Source: Ancistrus triradiatus (lineage: Eukaryota; Chordata; Actinopteri; Siluriformes; Loricariidae). From it: DNA of 64,000 nucleotides. A program made the position numbers and the translations under genes. The stretch is from contig JAJAGP010000044.1 in assembly GCA_025084515.1 (NCBI GenBank), positions 722,409 to 786,408 of the forward strand, in the 5' to 3' direction. How positions within the stretch are numbered: position 1 is the stretch's first letter; each line of letters begins with the position of its first letter. Under the pieces are notes generated by a model, which worked only from the letters and a program-made list of their open reading frames with translations, had not been told where the DNA came from and did no database searches. This document shows positions 22,690-34,668 of this stretch, piece by piece.

Positions 22690-22982
22690 TTATTTAACGT
22701 CACAATCAGCATCAGTGGCCATGTTCAGCGACACACACAAGGCTACATCCATACTCAAGGTTATCTCAAGACAAGTCACTCATACACTCAAGTCAATGCC
22801 AATTTAGTGTAGTCAATTAACCTAACATGCATGTCTTTGGACTGTGGGAGGAAACCGGAGTACCCTGAGGAGCCCACGCGGACACGGGGAGGACATGCAG
22901 ACTCCACACAGAAAGGATTGAACCCAGGACCTTCTTACTGTGAGGCGGCGATGCTACCCACCAAGCCACCGTGCCGCCCGCC
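22690..22982 (-). repeat. tRNA-like fish repeat, nearly complete
   Basis: The reverse strand begins GGGCGGCACGGTGGCTTGGT, then GCCGCCTCACAGTAAGAAGG and TCCTGGGTTCAATCC (B-box-like), TCTGTGTGGAGTCTGCATGT, CCCGTGTCCGCGTGGGCTCC and CCACAGTCCAAAGACATGC. This is the best-preserved copy of the repeat relics at 1755, 1992/3556 and 19138. Confidence 0.75.
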
Positions 22983-23141
22983 CATTAACTCAAGAGATTC
23001 CATATTTTGACTTTGATAGATCCCTGTCCTTTAAATAAAACAGGATGCCCACTCACACCTGATTCTCATTGATTGAAAACACATGACTCTAATTTCACCT
23101 TCAAATTAACTGCTAGTTCTAGAGGTTATATTAGAACACAT

Positions 23142-24539
23142 ACAGTGGGGCAAAAAAGTATTTAGTCAGCCAATAACAAAAGTTCAACTCAATACTTTGT
23201 AACATAACCTTTGTTGGCAATGACAGAGGTCAAACGTTTCCTGTAAATCTTCACCAGGTTGGTACACACTGTATTTTGGCCCATTCCTCCATGCAGATCT
23301 CCTCTAGAGCAGTGATGTTTTGGGGCTGTCGCTGGGCAACATGGACTTTCAGCTCCCTCCACACATTTTCTATGGGGTTGAGGTCTGGAGACTGGCTAGA
23401 CCACTCCAGGACCTAGAAATGCTTTTTACGGAGCCACTCCTTCGTTGCCCGAGCGGTGTGTTTGGGATCATTGTCATGCTGGAAGACCCAGCCATGTTCC
23501 ATTTTCAATGCTCTCACTGATGAAAGGGGTTTTGGCTTAAAATATCACAATACATGGTCCCGTTCATTCTTCCCTTAACACGGATCAGTTGTCCTGTCCC
23601 CTTTGCAGAAAAACAGCCCCAGAGCATGATGTTTCCACCCCCATGCTTCACAGTAGGTATGGTGTTCTTGGGATGCAACTCAGCATTCTTCTTCCTTCAA
23701 ACACGACGAGTTGAGTTTTTACCAGCAAAGTTCTATTTTGGTTTCATCTGATCCCAATCCTCTTCTGGATCATCCATATGCTCTCTGGCAAACTTCAGAC
23801 GGGCCTGGACATGTACTGGTTTAAGCAGAGGGGCACGCTTGGCACTGCAGGATCTGAGTCCCTCTCGGCGTAGTGTGTTACTGATGGTAGCCTTTGTTAC
23901 TTTGGTCCCAGCTCTCTGCAGGTCATTCATCAGGTCCCTCCATGTAGTTCTGGGATTTTTGCTCACCGTTATCATGATCATTTTGACCCCACGGGATGAG
24001 ATCTTGGGTGGAGCCCCAGATCGAGGGAGATTATCAATGGTCTTGTATGTCTTCCATTTTCTTACAATTGCTCCCACAGTTGGTTTATTCACACCAACCT
24101 GCTTGCCTAGTGTAGATTAACTTTTCCCAGTGTACAATTTTCTTCCTGGTGTCCTTCGACAGCTCTTCGGTCTTGGCCATGGTTGAGTTTGAGTCTGACG
24201 TTGAGGCTGTGGACAGGTGTCTTTATACAGATAAATGAGATCAAACAGGTGCCATTTAATACAGGTAAACAAAGTGGAGGGACAGAAGAGCTTCTAAAGA
24301 AGAATTACAGGTCTGTAGAGCAGAAATCTTGCTTGTTTGTGGGTGGACCCAAATACTTATTTTCAACCATGATTTACAATTAAATTCTTAAAAAATCCTC
24401 CACATGTGGATTTCCTGGATTTTTTGATTTTTTTGTCTCTCATAGTTGAGTGTCCCTATGATGAAAATTACAGACCTATATCATCTTTTTAAGTAGGAGA
24501 ACTGCACAACAGGTACTAATACTTTTTTTTGCCCCACTG
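23142..24539 (-). mobile_element. Tc1-like transposon, family 2
   Basis: Ends CAGTGGGGCAAAAAAGTATT and, reversed, CAGTGGGGCAAAAAAAAGTA, with TA at 23140-23141 and 24540-24541 as target duplication. 1.4 kb with a minus-strand transposase gene. Inserted into a family 1 remnant, so it is the younger of the two. Confidence 0.88.
23189..24180 (-). pseudogene. Tc1 transposase, few breaks (family 2)
   Basis: ATG at 24180 (MAKTEELSKDTR). A TAA interrupts just before the block NKPTVGAIVRKWKTYKTI. Then NLPRSGAPPKIS (helix-turn-helix linker), a long open stretch to EEDWDQMKPK (24092-23733), where a frame break removes the usual WSDE block (first catalytic aspartate). After that the minus strand carries HDNDPKHTARATKEWLRK-like and SPDLNPIENVWR-like sequence down to YKVLS-TGA at 23189. 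Almost full length (about 330 codons). Confidence 0.8.
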
Positions 24540-24745
24540 TACTTGTGCCCACTACTATATGTAATATTGGATCATTTTCCTCAATAAATAAATGACCAAG
24601 TATAATATTTTTGTCTCATTTGTTTAACTGGGTTCTTTTTATCTACTTTTAGGACTTGTGTGAAAATCCGATGATGTTTTAGGTCATATTTATGCAGAAA
24701 TATAAAGAATTCTAAAGGGTTGACAAACTTTCGAGTACCACTGTA

Positions 24746-25788
24746 TAGCAAATGGACTGATCAAATCAAATGGTGTGGCAGTCAATTGCTCATGATAATA
24801 AAATGGCTAGACTTGTGTGGGTTTCTTCCATCTGATGTCCTTGAGCCTCCCACATAAATCATTCCCCCACAGTTTGGGAAACCTTTAGATAACACATTTC
24901 ACAGCATCCTTTCTTTTCCCTTGTGCTAATTACTCTTCACTTCACAATGGCTCGTGTACAAAATCTTTATGCAGCTAACACTGCTTTATAGTCTTTTTTT
25001 TTCATCAATTGTTCACACAGCTGTCATCTGATCATAATGCTTTGATTCACTTCTCTTGCAGTGTCTAAATCACAATGTTTCAGCTTAAGAACACAACATT
25101 CACATATCACAGACAGACAGCAAGAGAAGTAGGTTGTTCGTGAATGAAATTTACAGTTGCTGTAATGATTGAAGTAAAGTCTTCCCAAAGACTTGGTTGC
25201 AAGTGCATGCACTGAAATATATGGAAATAGTAGCCAAGTGTTTGTGCATGAGATTGACTTGGAGGAGACAATACAGTAACAAGACAATAGGCAGTACATT
25301 TTAAGTGGCATAACCTAAAGAAGGACTGTTAGCCCTTAGTCCAGTAGGACATTGCTTAAAAGTGATTAAAATGTCTGGAGTGCACTGTATCGGGCGTCTC
25401 TGGTCATAAAATTACATAATTAAGCCTTCCTCTGTTCCATGTAATGTCAGAGAAAATTAGTCTTAGCCTGAGAGAATGCTCTGATCTTTCTGGCATTAGC
25501 TCTTTGAAAGATCAACACTTTTTTGAAGGTAAATAAGCTCTGAAAATAAAATTCAATTAATTTTCAGTATTCTCTGAAGACCTGTCACTAATATGGTTCA
25601 AATGCAATTAACTACTTAAGGCAGTGGGGAAGATGAAAGATGAAAGGAGAAGCAAAGGAATGATCAGATAAAACAAAACACAGCCACTGGCATATTTGTA
25701 CTAAAAGCATCATCTCCCACCAAAATGTGCTCAAGTGTTATGTATTCATTCAGAATTTTCATCTAAGTAATTATATACAAACAAAATA
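24746..25788. other. Intergenic DNA
   Basis: No feature recognised in about 1 kb. Confidence 0.55.
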
Positions 25789-27288
25789 CAATGCCTTGCA
25801 AAAGTATTCGGCCCCCTTGAACTTTTCAACCTTTTGCCACATTTCAGACTTCAAACATAAAGATATGAAATTGTAATTTTTTTGTGAAGAATCAACAACA
25901 AGTGGGACACAATCGTGAAGTGGAACGAAACTTATTGGATATTTGGAAAACTTTTTTTAGAATAAAAACTGAAAAGTGGGGCGTGCAAAAATATTCGGCC
26001 CTTACTTCAGTGCAGCAAACTCCACTCCAAAGTTCAGTGTAGGTATCTGAATGAATCCAATGTGACCTAAATGGACTGATGATGATACATAGATCCACCT
26101 GTGTGTATCAAGTCTCCTTATAACTGCACATGCTCTGTGATAGTCTCAGAGTTCGTTTAAAGCGCAGAGAGCATCACGAAGACCAAGGCAACACCACCAG
26201 GCAGGTCCGAGATTACCGTTGTGGAGAAGTTTAACGCCGGATTTGGATACAAAAAAATTTTCCCACGCTTAAACATCTCAAGGGGCATGTGCAGCGATCA
26301 ATTGAAAGGAAGGAGTATCAGGACCACTGCAAATCTACCAAGACCCGGCGGTCCCCTAAACCTCAGCTGAAACAAGGAGAAGCTGATCAGAGACGCAGCA
26401 AGAGGGCCCCTGATCACTCTGGATAACGGCAGGGATCTACAGCTGAGGTGGGAGAATCTGTCCAAGGACAACCAATCAGGTCGTACGCTGCACAATCAGG
26501 CTTATGGAAGAGTGGCAGAAGAAAGCCATTCTCAAAGGAGAATCCATACAAGTTTGCCACAAGCCAACTGGGAGACACACCAAACAGGTGGAAGAAGGTG
26601 CTCTGGTCAGAAACTTTTGGCCACAATGCAAAACGGTTATGTTTGGGTAAAAGCAAAACACAGCTCATCCACCCTGAACACACCACCCACTGTCAAAAAC
26701 ATGTGGTGCAGGCATCGTGGGTTTGGGCCTGCTTTTATTCAGCAGGGACAGGGAAGATGGTTAAAATTGATGGGAAGATGGATGGAGCCAATTACAGGGA
26801 CCATTTCTGGAAGGCAAAACCTGTTGGAGTCTGCAAAAGACCTGAGACTGGGACCAGAGCTTTATCTTCCAACAAGACAATGATCCAAAACTAAAGCAAA
26901 AATCTAAAATGGAAGTGGTTCACAAATAAACGTATCCCAGGTGTTAGAATGGCCAAGTCAAAGTCCAGACCAATCCAAATCAGAATCTGTGGAAAGAGCT
27001 GAACCTGCTGTTCCCCACAAACGCTCTCATCCAACCTCACTGAGCCCTCGAGATGTTTTGCAAGGAAGGCGAATGGGCAAAAATTTCAGTCTCTCGATGT
27101 TTTTTTTTGCAAACGATAGAGGGAATAAAAACCCCCCCAAGCGACTTGCAGCTGTAATCGCAGCAAAAAGGTGGCGCTACAAAGTATTAATGCAAGGGGA
27201 CCGAATAATTTTGCACGTCCCACTCTTCAGTTTTTTATTTCTAAAAAAAGTTTAAAATATCCAATAAATTTCGTTCCACTTCACGATT
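25789..27288 (+). mobile_element. Tc1-like transposon, family 3, right end missing
   Basis: Starts CAATGCCTTGCAAAAGTATT (family 3 end with one change) and runs to CGTTCCACTTCACGATTACT, stopping about 110 bp short of the expected right terminus seen in the copy at 57428-59053. Confidence 0.82.
26172..27192 (+). pseudogene. Tc1 transposase, broken (family 3)
   Basis: The expected start ATG reads ACG at about 26176. Recognisable pieces are NRWKKVLWSETFG (the WSDE aspartate lost by a deletion), SWVWACFYSAGTGKMVKIDG, TRQ.DNDPK and LEWPSQSPD. Frame changes occur about every 100-150 bp. Where the last catalytic glutamate should be, the sequence reads CCA AAT CAG AAT, giving glutamine. Confidence 0.75.
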
Positions 27289-28118
27289 ACTGCACTTTTG
27301 CTTTACATAGGAATTAATCCATTCTGAAACTCTGTATACTATTGGTCCTAGGATGGACCAGTGTTATTGATTGATAATGTACAGCTACTAAAGTGTGCAT
27401 AGCAACAGACGAACTACAGTCAGTAAATAGCTATAGTGTAGCTATAAAGTGCACCTACAGTATATGATACGAGCATACAGCTCATATCTTTGTGGTTCAG
27501 TTTAAGCGGGTTATATCAGGAAAAGAAAAACTCCACAGAACTGCCCATAACACTGACCTATAGGCACGAACTGGTCGAACAATTTCCAATTAATTTTTTT
27601 CATTTCAGTTTGTGGGCGGGAAATTGAAGCCGCATTTTGAAAACTGCCCATGTGTTCAGTGACTGGATTCCCATTGCACCCACTAATGTCTCACTCACTT
27701 CACCTACTCATTTTCTAAGCCGTTTATCCTAATCAGGGTTGCGGATGGTGCTGGAGCCTATTTTTGTTAAATGTTTTTCATTTGAAGCACAATTTAGGTT
27801 TACGACAAGTTATGTCAGATCTGGAGAATTATTTCTTACTATGTTAAGCTAGGATTTCATGTTCTTCACAGATGCTAGCTAGTAGCTATGTGAGAGGGCA
27901 GCATAATGTAGCGAGTGAAGCAAACAATGCTGACAGTGTTCAGGAAAAGGTTTGCTGAGACATGTTATTATGCTATAGTTAGAACATAGGCTACATGTAA
28001 TACTAATAAAAAGGTTTAAGTTAGATATTCAGCTGGTGCTACAGACAATGACACATTATTTTTTGTACATCAGAGAAAGACATGACAGAGCAGAGTACAC
28101 TCTGGTGATCTGGACGGA
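27289..28118. other. Intergenic DNA
   Basis: Mostly featureless. 27690-27800 (CTCATTTTCTAAGCCGTTTA, TCCTAATCAGGGTTGCGG) resembles the distal part of the tRNA-like fish repeat, too short to be sure. Confidence 0.5.
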
Positions 28119-29510
28119 TACAGTGGTGCTTGAAAGTTTGTGAACATTTTAGAATTTACTATATTTCTGCACAATTTCTGCACAATTATGAACCCAGTTA
28201 AACATATGAGGCAAAAATATTATACTACCCTGTTTTATTTAAAGAACAGGGATCTATCAAAATCTGCTCTTCACAACACACATTTGTGGAAGTGCATCTT
28301 GGCACAAACAATGGAGATTTCTGAGGACCTCAGAAAAAGAGTTGTTGATGCTCATCAGGCTGGAAAAGGTTATAAAACCATCTCTAAAGAGTTTGGACTC
28401 CACCAATCCACAGTCAGACAGATTGTGTACAAATGGAGGACAGTCAAGGCCATTGTTACCCTCCCCAGGAGTGGTCGACCAACAAAGATCACTCCAAGAG
28501 CAAGGCGTGTAATAGTTGGCGAGGTCACAAAGGACCCCATGGTAGCTTCTAAGCAACTGAAGGCCTCTCTCACATTGGCTAATCAGAAGAACACTGAACA
28601 ACAATGGTGTGCATGGCAGGGCTGCAAGGAGAAAGCCACTGCTCTCCAAAAAGAACATTGTTGCTCATCTACAGTTTGCTAAAGATCACATGGACAAGCC
28701 AGAAGGCTACTGGAAGAATGATTGTGGACAGAAGAGACCAAAATAGAAGTTTTTGATTTAAAAGCAAAGCGTTATGTTTGGAGAAAAGAAAACACTGCAT
28801 TCCACCTTATCCCATCTGTGAAACATGGTGGTGGTAGTATCATGGTTTGGGCCTGTTTTGTTGCATCTGGGACAGGACGGCTTGCCATCATTGATGGAAC
28901 AATGAATTCTGAATTATAACAGAGAATTCTAAAGGCAAAATGTCCGGACATCTGTCCAGAACTGAATCTCAAAAAAAAGAGAAGGTGGGCCATGCGCAAG
29001 GACAGCGGACCCTAAGACACCAAGCCGTTCTACCAAAGAATGGTAAAGAAAGAATAAGTTAATGTTTGGAATGGCAAGTCACAGTCCGACCTTTAATCCA
29101 ATATAAATGCTGTGGAAGGACCTGAAGCGGCAGCTAATGTGAGGGAAACCCACCAACAGCAGAGCTGAAGCTGTTCTGCTACGGAGGAATGGGTTAAATT
29201 CCTCCAAGCGGTGTGCAGGACTGTTCAACAGTTACAGGAAACGTTTAGTTGCAGTTATTGCTGCACAGGGGGGTCACACCAGATACTGAAAGCAAAGGGT
29301 CACATACTTTTGCCACTCACTAATATGTAATATTGGATCATTTTCCTCAATAAATAAATGACCAAGTATAATATTTTTGTCTCATTTGTTTAACTGGGTT
29401 CTCTTTATCTACTTTTAGGACTTGTGTGAAAATCCGATGATGTTTTAGGTCATATTTATGCAGAAATATAGAAAATTCTAAAGGGTTCACAAACTTTCAA
29501 GCACCACTGT
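28119..29510 (+). mobile_element. Tc1-like transposon, family 1
   Basis: Starts TA-CAGTGGTGCTTGAAAGTTTG and ends AAACTTTCAAGCACCACTGT. Plus-strand transposase; internal deletions in the left untranslated part shorten it to 1.39 kb. Confidence 0.87.
28299..29289 (+). pseudogene. Tc1 transposase, broken (family 1)
   Basis: The start codon is TTG in place of the family ATG at 28299. An open stretch follows: EISEDLRKRVVDAHQAGKGY, STVRQIVYKWRTVK and SGRPTKITPRARRV. A deletion near 28580 removes the segment for VNVHESTI and shifts frame. Later KHGGGSIMVWACFVASGTGR is open. In the WTDE block a base loss gives DCGQKRPK in one frame and WTEET in another. The distal third has many single-base losses. 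Ends GGHTRY-TGA at 29289. Confidence 0.82.
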
Positions 29511-29934
29511 TTGTTGGTCTGTTTGTTAGCCTGTTGAACCCTTATTCACGCCAACACTTAATGAGGTGGTGCTTGTTTGTTCAGTACAAATAAGAGCTGT
29601 GAAAGGTTAAAATACACAAGACCTTCTCTTTTTCATTCAAGTTGTGTGGAGCAGTTGTCACTGAACGTATCATATCAACAACCAGTTAATATGTGTAAAC
29701 ATAGCTAATAGAAAAAAAGGTCTAATAGCAAGCTTTGAATATTATTTCTCAATACATTGGACTGCATCAAGTGGCAGACATTTTGTACACAAAATCTGAA
29801 ATCTGGAAAGCTTTGAAATGAAAATGAATTAAAAGTACAAAACTTTTTCATTTTTGAAAAAGATCATGTAAGGAAGAGGCAGTTTACTGGTTGAAATCTG
29901 AATGGGAAATATAATATATAATGGGATATATAAA
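29511..29934. other. Intergenic DNA
   Basis: No feature recognised. Confidence 0.55.
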
Positions 29935-30521
29935 CAGATAAGCTGATCAAGAAGGCCAGTTCTGTGCTGGGCTGTGCACTTGATCCAGTGGAGGTGGTTG
30001 GGGAGAGAAGGATGATGATCTAGCTGTCATCCATAATGGATCCCACCCACTGCAGGAGATGGTCACAGCACTGGGCAGCACCTTCAGCGACAGGCTCCTT
30101 CACCTGTGCTGCTCAAGCAGAGATACCACAGCTCCTTCCTTCCTACTGCTGTCAGGCTGTACAATCTAAATCTTACCCAGTAGAGCACCGATACTATCCA
30201 AAGCTAAACAAACAATCTGGAGTCACTGCTATTACCAAAACACTCTGTAATAATATTCAATTATGTGCCATATTGAAAAGCAACAAGTTTTATACCTCAT
30301 CAGTATATATCTTTTATGCAGACAACGTGCAATATGTGGTTATGTGCAATAACCTATTTCAACACTTGTATATTCTGTATATTTCTTCATATATTCTAGT
30401 GCTTTTTATCTCATTATTTTTAAAGTGTGTGTACTTGTATTTAGTCTGTTTCTTCCCTCTTGTTGCCGTAACGACAAATTTCCCCCTGTGGGATAATAAA
30501 AGGCTATCTTATCTTATCTTA
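29935..30521 (+). mobile_element. LINE 3' end, 5'-truncated
   Basis: Encodes relics of the C-terminal part of a Rex/L2-type LINE: KASSVLGCALDPVEVVGERR and, with a frame break, a HPLQETVTALGSTFSDRLLH-like stretch. It ends with CGTAACGACAAATTTCCCCC, TGTGGGATAATAAAAGGC and a (TATCT)n tail, the classic 3' end of these fish LINEs. Confidence 0.7.
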
Positions 30522-33500
30522 AAGGGGAATTCCATTGATTTTTCAAGATGTCTGTACTGTAGAATTCAGTCTCTGTGTAAACAAATGTTTCAATCAGAGT
30601 GGTTGGTGTGAAATGGTTCATTGACTCAGATTGGAACAAGGGGTTGCCATGTCTACAGTACAAATATAGTCATTTTATTTATTATCCAAAACCATGAGTG
30701 TCATTTGACTTGTGTTTGACTTGTGTCCTTTGGTTTTGGTATATAGAAAGAACTAGAAATTAAATTTCAAAATGAATTCACTTTTAAAAGTGTCAAAATT
30801 GCTTGTTTCAAATTTCACATGCCACAGGTACATGATTCCAGATTTCACTAGCATAAATTTCACCCCACCACTCTTGGAGCTGTGGTGTGCCCCCTGGATG
30901 GTAGGGTATTTGAGGGAAAAATCATTATGGATCAAAAAATCATCACCGCAATCCTTTCTGGAAGTTCTTTGCCCAAATTTAACAACAATACCAACCACAG
31001 TTAATGCATTGCTCATTTATCTGTCTAGATTCCCATCTGTAGCAAAATGAGTGCTGTGTCCTGGAGGAGCCCTCCCACTGCCTTGCCTTTTTTGTTTTCA
31101 TTTGTGGTGTATTTTTAGGGTGATGGCATGTCCCAAGTTGTAACTGCCCCCTCTCTTTCAGCCCAGCCAGAAAGAGTTTCCTTGGCTTTAGCCCAAATCT
31201 CAGCAGGCACTTGAATGCCTATCTCAAGCCAGCCTATTTGGCTGTCTCTATTCAGTTGGACTGCAAAACCTGACCTGGATGCCCAGAACCAGTCTGTAAA
31301 GACACTGGCAGGCTATTCTAGTACAGGCTTGTTCACTTGTCTCATTTATAAGATACTGTAGCTCATGTAATTTTGTCATCATAAAATGTCATCACCAGTG
31401 TTTCTTGGCTCTTTTATTTACTGACCTGCTTATTTTTCTACACCATAATTATTTTCAGTTGCACTACCAATACTTTACTTTTTTTAAGTCACTGTCCCAT
31501 ATTGCTTTAGTATCACCAATCTTTAATCAAGGTTCTCGTGTGTCTAACAGACATGCTCATCCTACCCCTAAACAGACTACACCAATCAGTATTCTCTGGG
31601 AAAGATTTCTGATTTAGGACCTCTCTCATTCTGCTAATTGGCATTTAAAAGCCAAACACAGATCATAGACTATTACTGGTGGTGCAGAGCAGCCTGGACA
31701 AATGAGTAACATGGCTATCTTTAGCCTCTACACAGCAGGCAGTTAAATAAAACAGAATTTAAGGCACTGGGTTGTAGGAGTCCAGCTAAAAATATTTTAC
31801 ATATGTAACCAGGCTGTCAGGATGCTTGTGAAATATACATACAGCTCACAGAAGTATCAAGTATCCACTGCAGATCAAATTGGTAAAACATAAATAAATA
31901 CACATTATTTTACTTATGTGTTCCTAATAGGTAATTGGTAACAATAGGTTCAAAAGCAGAACAAAATGGATTGCATAAATACCCATCAAATTCTAAATAG
32001 AGTGTCTGAGAAAGGTAACTAGCTAGTCTTGCAAACAATGATTAATTACAGTAATTTTTTTAAAAATCCTGTGTCAGTATACTATACTATAAGCTTAAAT
32101 AGGCTTTAAAAAGCTTTGCAAAGATCAGCATAATTACACAATCATGTTTCCAGGTTAGAACCACAAACACAAACTGGGAGAACAGAGCAGAGTGACCTCT
32201 CTCACTCTCAACGAGAGAACTCTGGTGAACAACATGCACAACACAAAAGCAATCAGGCGCTGTCAACTAATCAACTAATTTTGTACAGACACAGACCAGA
32301 TACAGAACAGACTAAAGCTAGCAAACTAGATAAGCTTACTGACAATCTAGTATGTTTCTCTTGTTCAACAACACAAATAGAACTGCACATCACTCTTCAA
32401 CCCTTGGAATTATGGACCTTTTTCAACCTCCTAAACACTGAAATACTTATACTTATAATAGCTGTGAAACAGGCATGACCAAGCTGGGCAGAGACAATGG
32501 TGACAGAAGTCTTTTCACAGAAGTGTGGTGCAATTATCAATTTAGCATTGACTTAAGCTTACAAAAATGACTTGGAGGGAAAAAAACTCTCTGAGATAAA
32601 TTTAGAACATCCTATGTATTCACAGTTGGAGTTTGATGGAAATAAATGTTTTGCCTGCCAATCTGTACTAGTCAGTTCCCATCTCAGGACGTGCTGTTTC
32701 TATTAACCAGCTTTTACCTCTGAGCCGTCCAACTCTCAGTTTGAAGATGTATACCATAGTTACAATGTTGGTTGAGTGATACTTAAAGAAAAAAAATAGT
32801 GAATATAAATATATCTGCCTTTATTAAGTATGAAATATGCACAAGTACAGTAATGGACATCTAATCCAATTCAAACCATCTATGGCTGCAGATAACCATG
32901 ACTACCAAGATCCTGGCACAATAAATCTTTATTTAGATCTTTGCTAAAATTCAAGGAGAGAAACTTTGACTTGAGTGCAAGTTTTCTTTTTCATTTCATT
33001 TGACCTCAATGTGGTCTACATAAGACACATTTTATGGAGATATCCTTTGTGACTTTCTTTTCCTGTGGGCTGCTAGTAAGCATAGCAACCATAAAAGAGT
33101 GAAAAGCACAAAATTACAGTTGTTTTGGCGTATTTTGCATAGAATCAAATGCCCCAGTCATATGCATCACTCGTCCTCGGTTCTGGATCTGTTGTGTTGC
33201 AACATGATGGATCACCCAATCAGAGGTAACAGCTGCAACTTTGCTATTGGTCGGGATCCAAATTCTCAAAGGTCAAACTGACGAAAAACTGTGTGAGCAG
33301 TTTTGCATGGTAAATGCAAATCAAAGTCTGCAATTTTACACCAATGACTGCAGTGATTGTTTTACAAAATTGAGATATAGCTTTGTGATATTATAATGCA
33401 TACCGTGCAATGCATGTGTACAGTAACTTTATGGTTATATAACTTTATTTTCTGGACTTCATTTCAATTGTTAATAAACTGATTTTATTGATTGATTTTA

Positions 33501-33589
33501 GGCCTATACCACATTCCAAAAAAAGTGGGGGAAGGGAAAGGGAAAAAAAATGATGTGACCTCAAAGACCCTATGAAGTCAACAGGTGAT
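30522..33589. other. Intergenic DNA, 3 kb
   Basis: AT-rich, no recognised gene or repeat. Facing open frames at 30753-31050 on both strands have no family features. Confidence 0.5.
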
Positions 33590-34060
33590 TTTTTTTGTCT
33601 TCGTGGAGCAAAGATGTTCAGAGGATCTCCAGTTTGTTAATAAATGTGTGAGAAAATTACTGAAATGTTTAAAAACAATGATCCTCAAATAAATATTGGA
33701 AGGGATTTGGATATTTCTCCCTTTACAGTGCATAAAATTAAAATGATTCATGAAATCAGACTTACATTAACAAATGCCACTTAAAACTTTACACTGCAAA
33801 GAGAAGCCTTATGTTAACCACGTCCAAAAGTAACGTAGACTTCTCTGAGCTCAGAGGCATCTGGGATAGACTATCACACAGTGGAAATGGGTATTGTGGT
33901 CAGACCAATCAGTATTCCAGATCTTTTTGGAAGAAATGAACACTATGTGCTCAGGAACAAAGACAAAAAGGACTTTCCAGACTGTTATCAGAAACAAGTC
34001 CAAAACCAGGATATGGTATTGGGTTGTGTCAGAATTTTTATAATGAAAAAAGTTGTATTC
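33590..34060 (+). mobile_element. Tc1-like transposase fragment, family 9
   Basis: Plus-strand relic of a fish Tc1-like transposase: MCEKITEMFKNNDPQINIGR and DLDISPFTVHK (helix-turn-helix). A gap follows, then codons matching the RLLW.RRHLGWT..QW..V.WSDE region and FQIF.GRN, then RTKD.KD.PDCYQ.QVQ. Internal deletions and stops; termini not found. Confidence 0.6.
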
Positions 34061-34600
34061 AATTAAAGAAAAATGCAAAATAAAAGCATTTTCACTCGAG
34101 CTCTCAGACTTTTGGTACCCAATGTCAATCAAAGCAATGTACTATACAGCATGTGTTTCCATAAGTTTTTCCATGAGTCCACAAGTCATATGTCCATAAG
34201 TGTTTCCATGTATGTACAGTAGGTATCCATATGTTCCCTGTGTTCCCATAGCAACCACTAACTGTAAATGTGACCATGTCATACATATATTTAGTATCAG
34301 TGTAATACTTAGGCGAAAGAAAATGTGACCTTAGATAAACTTTAATGGAAAACTAGTATTTAATGCTCATGTACCTGCCAGGCGTAAATGCTGTCACAAG
34401 AGATTTAATTTTACTGACAATTTAATTGAGATGGTTTTGAGAACAGCTGTTCTGTTCTATATTTTAACAAAATAAATCATACAGCTCTTTGCTGCTCTGT
34501 GCAACCCAAGACACCTTCACCTGTGTCTATGGCAATATTTGTAATATTTACAGTATTCCTTTTTTCCCCATGTTTAATCTTTCTTGGTTATCAGGAGCCT

Positions 34601-34668
34601 TGAATTGTGAGACTGTATCAATTGTAAATCACTCTGGATAAGGCATCTGCTAAATGACATAAATGTAA
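34601..34668 (+). repeat. SINE tail fragment
   Basis: TCAATTGTAAATCACTCTGG, ATAAGGCATCTGCTAAATGA and CATAAATGTAA match the distal part of the SINE at 18578-18762; the tRNA head is absent. Confidence 0.65.

Larger units (their letters stand above)
23030..24745 (-). mobile_element. Tc1 family 1 remnant, split by a family 2 element
   Basis: Left piece 23030-23141 is the 5' untranslated part of family 1 in minus orientation (AAAACAGGATGCCCACTCAC, ACATGACTCTAATTTCACC). Right piece 24542-24745 is its end (AATAAATGACCAAGTATAAT to CCACTGTA). The transposase gene is lost at the left break. The family 2 element lies between them. Confidence 0.75.

Noticed and set aside
30036..30611. 191-codon open frame
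   Set aside because: It overlaps a LINE 3' end in another frame, then runs into AT-rich DNA; no domain supports it.
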